This document shows, piece by piece, positions 49,701 to 61,700 of a stretch of DNA of 64,000 nt. The notes below the pieces were generated by a model, which made no database searches, had not been told where the DNA came from, and was given only the letters and a program-made list of their open reading frames with translations. The DNA comes from Macrosoma leucophasiata. Its lineage: Eukaryota; Arthropoda; Insecta; Lepidoptera; Hedylidae. The stretch spans positions 14,159,001-14,223,000 of the forward strand of contig JAWQUS010000016.1 of the NCBI GenBank assembly GCA_036365455.1, read 5' to 3'. The number at the start of each line of letters is the position of its first letter. Position 1 is the first letter of the stretch. The translations under genes and the position numbers were made by a program.

Positions 49701-52700
49701 CACCACCGCATTATCTAATAAACTTGCCGCTAAATGGTAGTGTTCAGCACTATCGTGTTCCGGTCAGGTGGTAATGTACGGCCCTGTAATTGCCGACACA
49801 GAGGCATAACACCATAGGCCTCAGGAGTGGAAACACAGTAGGCATAGGCTGCAGTCATCACTTAACATCAATGTGAACTGCATGCTTGTTTGCCACTTCC
49901 ATTACATAAAAAAAAGAAACAAACAATCAGCTTGTTTTGACTTTGTAGAACGTAATCTCTGTTGCTCACTGCCTACGTAACCACTAATAATCCGGTATTG
50001 GTCAAAACATAATCAAAATCGTCGATAAACGTCACATAGGTAAGGTGCGAAAGAGATAACGCTATACAGACCCGAAATAAGCCGAAGTCTTCTTCTTAGG
50101 GTCGATGTGCAATATTTCTTGTTGCATACTGTACATTGTTCCCTCGTATTCCAAGTAGCCCGTATCGAGTTAACGATGCGAGAAAGTTCATGTGCGAAGT
50201 AAAGAACTCAATTTTGCGTGGACTAGTTTACTCGTGAACTGGGAAATAGCGTAACTTATTGTTGTTAGCTTCTGTGAAGTTAGTATACGATAAATTGAAA
50301 ACACTAGCCTCTTCATGCGCCTTCTTTTTAGAGTTCCGTACCTAAAAGGTTAAAACGGGACCCTATTACTAAGCCTCCGCTGTCTGTCAGTCTGTCTGTC
50401 ACAAATTATGAGTTTCCGTTGCCGATAAAACAATAAACACTAAAATAAAAGAATAATTAAGGTAAATACGAAAAACGTGTTTTTTTTCGTATTTTTGCTC
50501 AATGTTAATAACGGCAGCAGGTAGAGGCTTTTCTTTTTAAGATGATGGTACGGAACCCTTCGTTAGCGAATGCCACGCCCACTTGGCCGATGGTTTGATG
50601 GTTTGATGTCATGAAGTGGTTAATTACATTTACATTGATGGTAAATAATACTGCAATATTGGCTATAAACATCTACTTATGTAGATGTTTATAGCAGAGA
50701 TTTCCAGAGATTTCCATGCAAATGCGCAGGAATGGTCCTGAGGCCTAAGGTACCACCAATTACATAAAATACATACAAACTACAGCTTTGTATGAAATTT
50801 TATGTTTTTATTTTTTTGTTTTTGTTTATTTATGTTGAAACTAAATTGTAGCTGCAGTTTGTAGGTTTGTAAATATAGACAAAAGGGACGAAATGTATTA
50901 TGTCTCTATCTCAGATATTACTAGGAATCATAGGCAGAATTTAAAATATTTCAAATACCAATACGTTCTTTAGGTTCACTAGATATTTCAAAGCTGGTTT
51001 AGCACATTGAAGCGGCCATATTTTGGAAAGCAACCTAGTAGATATATCTTACTCTAGATATTTTTTAACAGGGAACATAATACAATATCTCATAATTATA
51101 AAACAAGAAGAAAAACATAAGCATACTTGAATCTAACTGATTCACCTTTGTGTGAATAATTACCGTACTTTACCATCTGTCAGACACGACACTTTACTAT
51201 TGACTGGATTGAAGACTCACGCCGTATGGCGGATAAAGCAGCGCAAGCGAACCAGGGTGACACGCTCTACTGGATGTTCTAATAAAACGCTTTTTCACTG
51301 TTCACTATTATTTTCCTTCTGATTTCTTCCTTAGGTAGTGATCCGAGTATTCCGAGTGCTGTCGACGAACTGTACCGGCCATACAAAAGTGCCCTACTTT
51401 TATTCTAAAATCTCAAGGTCATCGAGCTTAAGAAAACCTCCTGTGATTGGTTGTTGGTTCAAGTAACCAATCATGAGAGATATTTAAATTTCAAGCAAAC
51501 AAATTTTATTATCTATGATTGGTTGATTCGAACAACCAATTAGCTATTAGATTTATTTGGCCAATTAAAATCTCTATGTATCTCAGATCATTACCGAAAG
51601 GAAACAACAGACATCAAAAATCTTTATTTTCAGATAAAAATGTACATATTACAGTAATAAAACAAACATAAAACTATTTCAAATGTTAAAAACTATAAAA
51701 CAAAGTCAAATAAACAAACATGCTATGCTAAACTATGAAATTATACACAAAAAACTGTTAAATTAGATAAAACAAAGTAATATTAAACACAAACGAGCTT
51801 TAAGTGACACAAAACTATTAATTACACTCTAAATTATCACAACTATTACATAACAAAGTCAAAATCTAAAAATAGAAGTTATACAATACTCTAACGCTAT
51901 TGGTCACTTAAGCTCTATCTACGTTCCGATAACGTATACTATTGTGTACTATGCTATTGACGACTACGCAACACGATTGTTATTGGTTGTCTACGCGCTG
52001 ACAACGTACACTATTGAGGACTGTATGGCCGATCACTATCAAAACTGTTTTTTAATCACTAACACTGTACATTATTCATGAGCGTCCTGCACATTTCTCC
52101 CGCCGTGCTACTCAGCATCAGGTACCGGTGCAGGCGCGATGTCATATCGCACTGGCAGAATGATGAATCTTCTTACAGGCCGCCGTAGTATCCCCGTCTT
52201 CGTCTGTATATCTGCGGTGCGCACGATGCCATCAGGTCCCGGGAACGTAGCGATGACCCGGCCACGAAGCCAGGTGTTGCGAGGTGAGTTGGGGTCCGTG
52301 ACTTGGACCAGGTCCCCAACTTGGACTGTGGGCCCCTTGTCGTGGGGCTCCCGCCGGTGTTGTAGCCCAGGCAGGTATTCTCGCAGCCACCGGTCCCAGA
52401 ACAGGTCAGCGAGCCTCTGGGCGGCGCGCCAGCTGGATCTGGGTTGCAGGTCTCCGTCGTCAAAGGTCCCGGGAGCTGAGACCTCACCGGAACCTCCCAA
52501 TAGGAAGTGATTGGGAGTCAGGGCCTCAGGATCTTCTGCGCTCACTGAGACGTGGGTCAACGGACGGCTGTTGACTGTATATTCTGCTTCTATTAGTAGT
52601 GTGTGCAGAACTTCTTCTGTAGGGTGCTTTTCATGGAGCGTCGCTGTCATCGCTGTCTTCACTGATCGCACCATTCGTTCCCAGGCACCGCCCATGAAGG

Positions 52701-55700
52701 GTGCACCGGGTGGTATGAAGCGCCATGAGATCTTCCGTTTCGCTGCCTCTTCCATCGTAGATCTGTCTATTGCCTCTCGTAGCTCCTTGTCAGCGGCCTT
52801 CAAGTTGGTCCCGTTGTCGGACCAAATCTCCGTCGGGCAGCCTCGGCGTGCTACCATTCTGCGTAGGGCCATGATAGCGGAGCTTGCGCTGAGAGAGCCC
52901 GCTATTTCTAGATGTATGGCGCGTGTCGTGAGACAGGTGAAGATCGCCACGTATCTCTTCTGATGGGATCTGCCAGTCGAAACTGAAAGCGGACCGAAGT
53001 AGTCGACCCCTGTGTAGGTGAAGGGTCGCCGGTGATGGGCGAGACGACACGATGGTAGGTCCCCTGTTCTTGGATACGGTGGCATCTGTGTCTTCATTCT
53101 GCAGTGAAGGCAGCGTCGTACGATCGTACGAGTAATCGGTCGTACACGTAGAATCCAATACTGTTGACGACACTCGTTTACTGTAGCTTCGACGCCCGCA
53201 TGGTGAAGCTTACGATGAATGTTTTCTATCCATAGTTTTACTGTGTGATGATTGCCATCTAAAATCATCGGACTTCTATTAATTCCTGGAGCTTTCTCTA
53301 TAGCTTCTATGCGGCTGCGTAAACGTAGAGCCCCTTCGGTGTATTCTGTGCTGAGCTGTTGAAGACGACTATCTTTGTTTACTATTTTCTGTTTTCTGAT
53401 GTCTTCTATTTCTTGGCCGAAGGTTTCTTCCTGTGTAGCACGCATCAGAAGAGCTTCTGCCCGAATGAGGAGTTCGGCAGATACGTGGATGAACTTCTTT
53501 TCTGTTTCAGTCTTCTTTTGTATGTGTTTTTTGACTGTTTTGTTCATCTTCTTTCTCCAGTCTGGATCTTGTTGTTTGTTTTTTACAGTTCTGCTATAGT
53601 TAACTGTGTCTGTTGATGGCTTGCAGAGCTGAATGAAGAGGAGAACCCGTGCTGTGGCGTAGCGCAACCTCTCCCAGTTAGAGAAGCGAGAGGGCACTGG
53701 TAGAGCTTCTGACAGTCTCGGTTGGTTTCTGTCTGTTATCAGATGGACTGCCTCTTCGCCTGTAGGTTCTGACGGCGCTGGAGCTGAAGTGTCTGCTGGC
53801 CACGTGTTCTCCGGTCCCAGGAGGAATTCTGGACCCGTGTACCATCTGTGGTGCTTGTTAAATGAAGGTGGCACCTTTCTGGTGGCATCGTCAGCTACAT
53901 TCTGTTTACTCGGGATCCATCTCCACTCGTTGACTGTTGATGTTTCTTCTATGGCGGCGAGTCTATGTGCTACATAAGGTTTGTAGGCACGAGGTCCTGT
54001 CTTGATCCAGGAAAGCACTGTTCTACTATCTGTCCAAAATGTTTTCGAGTCTGGTTTTCTTTCGTGTTCTCGTATTACTGTTTCGGCAAGACGGACTCCT
54101 AGTACTGCGGCCTGCAGTTCTAATCGTGGTATCGAGGTAAGCTTCAGAGGTGCAACTTTCGCCTTAGCTATGACGAGTGACACGTTGACTTCGCCGTTCG
54201 GTGCTATTGTTCGCCAAAACAAGATTGCTGCGTAGGCCGACTCACTGGCGTCTGTAAAGATGTGTAGCTGTAGCGTCGTAGCATCTGAGTAACCTACGTA
54301 GCACCTCGGTATTGTGACGTCGGCGAGGCTCTTCAGGTGTGTCAGCCAGTCTCTCCACTCTGTCGCGAGGTCTTCATCGATCTCGTCGTCCCACGATGTA
54401 CCACGTCGCCACACTTCTTGAAGCATCTGCTTGGCTATGATGGTGACTGGTGATGCGAAGCCCAGTGGGTCGAAGAGGGACATGACGATCCGTAGAGCTT
54501 GCCTCTTTGTCGGTGTCTGACCTTCGATGAGTGCCGATGGTATTCTAGCCATGTTCAAGTTGAAGGTGAACTCATCTGTCTTCGGTTTCCATACGAGACC
54601 CAGTACTCGTTCTATTTTATCTTCTGTGCTATGAAACTCTATGCTGTCTGTTGATTCTATTTCTCCAATGGCTTCAAGCAGGTAAGTAGAATTAGATTTC
54701 CACTGTTTGAGTTCGTAGTTCGCTTTCTTCTGTATGTTACGAACTTCTGTGGTGATGCGAACTGCGTCCTCGATGTTCTTGAAGCTGTCTAAGTAATCAT
54801 CAACGTAGTGTTTCTCTATTATGGCCTTCACGGCTTCAGGATGCGTTTCTCTATGTTTTTCTGCGTTGATGTTCTTGACATAGATAGCTGTAGCCGGAGA
54901 ACTCGATGCGCCGAAAATAAGTGAAGTCATTCTGTATTCTTCTGGTGGACGGTCATCTCTTCGATCTCCTCTCCAAAGGTAACGAAGAGCGTCTCTGTCT
55001 TCTGTTCTTAACTTCACTTGCATGAACATTTCTCCGATGTCAGCTGTGACGGCGATGCAGTGCTGTCTGAACCTCATGACGACCCCAGGCAAGGACTGGA
55101 GAAGGTCAGGTCCCTTGAGGAGCAGGTCGTTGAGGGAGACTCCTTTTGTTTTGGCCGCTGCGTCGTGGACAACTCTCAGCTTGCCTGGTTTCATCGGGTT
55201 CACCACGCCGAAATGTGGCAAGTACCAGGTTCTATTTTCTGTTTTCTGTTCAGGTGCGCGCTCCGCGTAACCTTTGGAGATGAGAGCTTCCATCTGTTCT
55301 GTATACTTCTTTTTCAGGCCATCGTCGCGATCAAGCTTCTTTTCTATACTGTAGAGCCTCTTCAGTGAGTTCTGTTTATTATCAGGCAGAGTTGCTTCTT
55401 CTGTTTTCCATAGAAGTGAAGTTTCGTATTTTCCATCTTCTCTCTGTGCTGTGTTACGCTGTAGAATACGAAGAGCCTTTTCTTCTGGGTCTGACTGAGG
55501 CTTCTTCGGAGTGATGCCCAAGGAGTCCATGGCGAAGTACTGTTTCATCATATCATCCAGATTTTCATCGGTCGGTTCTTCAGTCAGGTGGTGAACGAAG
55601 TCAACGCTGTTCGACGCGTTACTGTGGCTGCCATGCAAGACCCAGCCCAGTGGCGTGAGTGATGCCACTGGTTGGTTCTTAGTGCCTTTCTTCACCTTCG

Positions 55701-58700
55701 TAGACAACAGTAGGTGGCAGTTGTCTTGACCGATGAGTATTCCAGGTTTCGCTTCACTGTAGGTGATGAAATTAGTGATGCCACGCAGGTGTCGACACTC
55801 CTTGATGCGGCGCCTTGACACTTCTTGTGCTGTGACATGCAAGTTCTTCACTGTTCTCGCTTGTATGGACTCTTTTCTATTATTGACACCTCTCAGTGTG
55901 ATGCTAACTCTCCTTGATGCAGATTCTCCTGTCTTAAGTGAGTTGATCGCTTCTATGCGGAGTGGTTCGACGGGTCCTGTCGCTCCTATTTTGTCGGCGA
56001 TGCTGTTATCTATTAACGTTACTGTTGACCCGTCGTCCAATAAGGCGTAAGTATCTATTTCGCCATCAGGGCCTGACGCTGTTACTGGAATGATCTTCAA
56101 GTATGACTGTCTTCCTGCTGACACCCATGCTGAGTTGATGGCTTCTGTTTTCTCTGTGTGATCATCTTCTGGCTTGCTGGCACTCCTTCTGAAGTGTAGC
56201 ATTCTATTGTGATAGTACTTGCAACCGTCGATACCGCAGACACGCTGTTGACAAAAGTGCGTTTTCGATCGGTAGCGAAGACACTTGAAGCACAGTCGAT
56301 GATTCTTGGCTGTATCCCATCTCTCATTACTATTCTGTTTCTTGAAGATATCGCAGTTGATGACGGCATGTCCAGTTTCTTCACATACTGGGCACTTTAC
56401 TATAGGTTTCTCTGTTACTGTGTTAACTCGATGATTTCGTCTATTTAGATGACTCGATTGTTGACTTGACTGTTGATACTGCGTTGTAACTATTTCTGGC
56501 TGCGCGTATGGACCGCAGATCTCAGCTTCTCTCTTGAGGAACCGTTGAAGCTTGATAAGTTCAGGAGTTTCTCTTGGTAGTAACGCTGCGAACTCGTAGA
56601 ACTTGAAGCGTAGAGTTGAAGCCATTTTCTCGACTATTGATCTGCCGACCTCTGGATTGTACAGGTAGTAGATGCAGTTGAGAGCTTGCAGAGTGGCAAC
56701 GACATTAGAAATCTTCGTTGAATATATGCAGATGTCCCTTGGCGATTCCGTCAGACGGGGTAGGGCACGAAGAGTTTCTATCTCAGCTGCTGCTATGGCA
56801 TCTGGTCTGCCGAACCTGGCTTCCAAAGTTTCCATAATAATAGATGGATCGGAGTTCGTTATCAGTTGTGCTTCCACAGCTTCTCTCGCTTTTCCTTTCA
56901 GGTTTCTCCTGAGTCTGTTTAAGTTCTCCAGCTTCGTATGTAGGTTCTCAGTCTCTTGATACGCAGCACGGAAGTACAGCCAGTCTTGATATGCACCGTT
57001 GAATATCGGTAGTTCGATCGCCCTCGGTTTGTTGGCTGTTTTCGCAAATTGAGAGATCGCGTCTGCCAGTAGCACAAGCTCTGATGAAGGCTGCGGACCG
57101 GCAGGCGGCTGTTGGTGCGGAGTGAATGATGGCGCAGCTCTATAATAATTCTGTTGTTGCTGTTGCTGTCCATACTGCTGTTGTTCCGCTTCTATAGGCG
57201 ATCTTCTAATTTCTTCAGCCTCTATTCTTCGAATGGGTTCGATGGCGAACATCGTAGGCGCTTGTGGCTGGTTCTGCAGCCAGGCATCGATTCTATCATG
57301 CTGTTCTATCTGTGTAAACACGGAGCCGTCGTCCTCGTTGTCGGACTCCGCTTCTATCACGGCGATCTGCGCTTGTGCTAGCTCGACTTGAACACGCGCA
57401 AGATTTTCTTTGGCCTTGGCCAACTTTGATGATTTCGTAGATCTTCTAGATCTTGGCTTGTTGAGGTTCTTCATTGCCTCCTGTTCTATTTGTGGCGTGA
57501 CGCCCTGTTTCTTCATTTGTGAAGACGCTGTCTGTTCGGCGGCGGCGCTCCGGATGACGGCGCTCGCGACGACGGTACTCGCGGTGGCGGCACTAGCGAC
57601 GGTTTTCGGGTTGACGACACTCGCGGCGGTACCTTTACTATACGGATTGACAGCACTCGGATTGCCAGCTCGCGGCTCGACAGCACTCGGGCCGGGAGCG
57701 GGACTCGGATTGACAGCTCGCCTTTCGACAGCACTCGGACCGGGCGCGGTACTCGGATCTGACGGGTTGTTCGATTTCTTGCGTTCCGTTTCTGTTGTCT
57801 TCGACGTGGACGCGGATGCGGACGTGGCTGTGGTCGTAGTCGCCTCTGTTGATGTGTTGTTCGCAGAACTGGTAGTTTCGGTAGTACCAGACTGCGTCGA
57901 TTCTTCTGTGGTTGGCGACGATTCCGCTGTAGATGGCTGTGTACGTCCTCTTCCTGTAGAACGCGTAATTGGCATCTTGACTGCGTATACGGCGTAATTT
58001 CTTCTTATCCGGCTCGAAGGACCAAAAAATGTCAGACACGACACTTTACTATTGACTGGATTGAAGACTCACGCCGTATGGCGGATAAAGCAGCGCAAGC
58101 GAACCAGGGTGACACGCTCTACTGGATGTTCTAATAAAACGCTTTTTCACTGTTCACTATTATTTTCCTTCTGATTTCTTCCTTAGGTAGTGATCCGAGT
58201 ATTCCGAGTGCTGTCGACGAACTGTACCGGCCATACAAAAGTGCCCTACTTTTATTCTAAAATCTCAAGGTCATCGAGCTTAAGAAAACCTCCTGTGATT
58301 GGTTGTTGGTTCAAGTAACCAATCATGAGAGATATTTAAATTTCAAGCAAACAAATTTTATTATCTATGATTGGTTGATTCGAACAACCAATTAGCTATT
58401 AGATTTATTTGGCCAATTAAAATCTCTATGTATCTCAGATCATTACCGAAAGGAAACAACAGACATCAAAAATCTTTATTTTCAGATAAAAATGTACATA
58501 TTACAGTAATAAACAAACATAAAACTATTTCAAATGTTAAAAACTATAAAACAAAGTCAAATAAACAAACATGCTATGCTAAACTATGAAATTATACACA
58601 AAAAACTGTTAAATTAGATAAAACAAAGTAATATTAAACACAAACGAGCTTTAAGTGACACAAAACTATTAATTACACTCTAAATTATCACAACTATTAC

Positions 58701-61700
58701 ATAACAAAGTCAAAATCTAAAAATAGAAGTTATACAATACTCTAACGCTATTGGTCACTTAAGCTCTATCTACGTTCCGATAACGTATACTATTGTGTAC
58801 TATGCTATTGACGACTACGCAACACGATTGTTATTGGTTGTCTACGCGCTGACAACGTACACTATTGAGGACTGTATGGCCGATCACTATCAAAACTGTT
58901 TTTTAATCACTAACACTGTACATTATTCATGAGCGTCCTGCACACCATCCGTTGACCTTCTCCAGGCACGTCATTGTTACCATCCAAATGGAACATAGTA
59001 GCGGAAAATGCTATCATTTGGTAAAAATAGATTAGGTAATGTGGGTGGTGCTTAAGCCCTTGAACTCATCCGTTTTAGGTAGTTTAGTTTATGTAGGTAA
59101 TAAAAACTTAGAATATGTGGCTTTTTAAACGACTTGGGCGTGATTTATGGTGGAGGCTACGATGATGCTCACAGAATGAGTCTTTTTAATCAAATTTTCT
59201 TGTTGCTATCGTAGTAGCAGGCTCTGAATCTAATTAAGAAAATGATGAAAATAATGACAATTTTAAATGGTCAAGTAGGTTTCAATAAAGCATAAAAATA
59301 ATAAATAATTTTAGTGTACCTAGTAAGTTATCCGAATCTACATTCTTTAAACATTGTTGTCAAAAATATTGACCGGAAAGACCACAAAACGATTTTTGAA
59401 ATATTTTACTTTACAAACTCTTAAAATACGCTTTGCGAACGATACGCACTTTGATAAATATCACATAAAAATAAGTTTTAAATAATAAATTTAACCTTTT
59501 TTTATCCCCAGGAGGCAAATAAAAGCCTAAAACTCTGTAATCATATCTCAATATTTTTCATGAGACCAGAAAAAAAGACAACTAATTTGACTTGTAGACG
59601 CAAAAAACACAACTTAAATTAATAAAACTATTCAAGGCATGATTTTTAACCTCATGCCTCAATTCAATAGTGTTAAGACCAATTAATTAAACAACGTACC
59701 GACTTGTAACTTGAATACTGTTTACTTGGAGGCCTATGACTGCTTATAACTGCATAACTAGGTATTTAAAATGCCGTCGATGTATGGTTTCGTACTTATA
59801 TTGGTTCTGGTATCGCCATACAAGCTCAAATAGTTTCAGATAACTACTTCGTTACATTAGCTAGAGAATATCAGATAACTCCACTCGTCTCATAGATAAA
59901 TACGTAATTTCGTATTGTGGTCACAAACTGTGTGAAATCAATCTAACGTTTGTCACGATGATGTGATTAGATAAGCTTACTATGGGATTTAAGGATTGAT
60001 TTATTACTAGGTATAGGATAGGAAACGATAGAAGAATAAACTTTTGCGGAGTTTACACAGAAACGAAAAGTAGTTATCGATCGTTTTTAGAGTTTCCTGC
60101 GAAAAACGGAACCTTTAGAACTTCGTATAGTGAAAATAAAAATATTTTAATTATGAAGGCCACTATTAATCATTATTGTGATAATATATCAAACACGCAA
60201 CAGTAGGTCCTATTTTGAAGTATCTCAATTAGACTTTAATTTTAAAACTTCAAAATCAATAATTTTGAAAGTAAATAATAAATCATAATAATAATGGCAA
60301 CCCCATTATACGTCCCACTGCTGGGCATAGTACAGGCAATCTCTCAATTGTACAGTCCCTGTGAACGTGAGAACGACTCGCACTTGGCCGGTTTTTAAAT
60401 ATGTTTTATGCTAAACATAAGAATAAATTAAACGGTGATAGAGTTAAGCTTACAAAAAAATATCGCTTCAGTCTGCACTCTACCCATAAAAATCTTAAGC
60501 TCTTAGTTGCCCAAAAACGGATATTTGCCAATAAGGCTTTGCTTTAAATTAAAAATATTCGAATCTGTCATAATGTGTTAACTTACATTTAAATTTAGAA
60601 GAAATAAGAAAGTAAGTATAATATGGTTGAATTGAATGAAAAAAAGATTTAAATAAAAATAAAGGTACTATAGTTATTCTAAGTTTTCTGCATAGAGAAA
60701 CCTTTATAAGAAAGTATACATTGTTTGGAAATATACTTCAAGTTTTTAAAACAGCAATGAAATCTAACAACCTTGTTTACGTCACTGCAACTATAATTAA
60801 ATTTTGTTGTAACAAATTACCACTAGTGCAGTTTGTGATGTTCAGAGGCTATTCATATAAATAACAATGGATGAATCGTCCAGTTGACTGAATGCACCTA
60901 TTCAACTTTTCATGAAATTAGACCAGTTGGTATACTTTACATACGTTAGTAGTTATTTATTGTCCACACAATTATTGCGATTTGCGTATATGATGATTTT
61001 TTTATTTCATAACTAGCTGACCTGGCAAACGTCGTTCTGCCGTACAGAAAATGTTAAAGCCATTGCCTTACAAGAAGTTAAAAAAATAAAAAGTCGAGTA
61101 GGGTCGCTCATTCAAAAAAACTCTCTACTTGACCATGTTAACTACTATAACCTACCACTTTTAGATTAGTCGGATATCCTCATATAAGATAACTTAGACT
61201 GATGTTCAAATTTTAAACAAATAATATAAAGTTATTTGGACATACTTTTGGTTTTGGCAAATATTTAAAGGAACAAGTTATTCACTATTTACACTGAGTA
61301 AAGTTTTTTGTTTTAACCTTTACTTTTTCACTTAACATATAAATGCTTCATTTGAAGTAAGAATAAATATTATGTTTACATGTATCTTCACGCCAATACA
61401 GAGAGCGTGGAGTGCCAAATATCCCAGTTCTTACACACCTGTTTTGTTCTTCGCTTATTTGATATTTCCGAATCATCAAAGATTTTTTTCATTTTTAGGG
61501 TTGCGTAGCCAAATGTTATTCTGTCTGTTTGTTTGCCTGCCTGTCTGTTCTTCCGTCTGTCTGTCCGTCCATCCGTCCGTATGGACTTGACTCCAAAACT
61601 ATTAGGAATACATTCTTGAATCGCAGTAGATGGAATGCATTATATTTTTATACAAAAAAGATTATGGGCAACTCCATACTTGGAACTGAAGCTAAAAAAA

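Larger units (their letters stand above)
51178..58944 (-). mobile_element. intact BEL/Pao LTR retrotransposon
   Basis: The 7767-bp element has 916-bp (51178-52093) and 915-bp (58030-58944) LTRs, both TG...CA. It has a 5-bp target duplication CCATC (51173-51177 and 58945-58949), a tRNA-Tyr-type primer-binding site, a purine tract and a single complete Gag-Pol frame on the minus strand. No envelope-like ORF is present. The LTRs differ only by one A in a run. It lies in intron 1 of the SLC17-type transporter gene, in the gene's own orientation. Confidence 0.97.

Noticed and set aside
58008..58024. tRNA-Tyr gene fragment
   Set aside because: Only the 3' acceptor end is matched and it sits 5 nt from an LTR, the expected place of a primer-binding site.
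52139..58039. Many open frames of 60-195 codons on the plus strand and in other minus frames
   Set aside because: All overlap the 1978-codon Pao frame and carry none of its domain signatures; they are shadows of a GC-balanced coding sequence.
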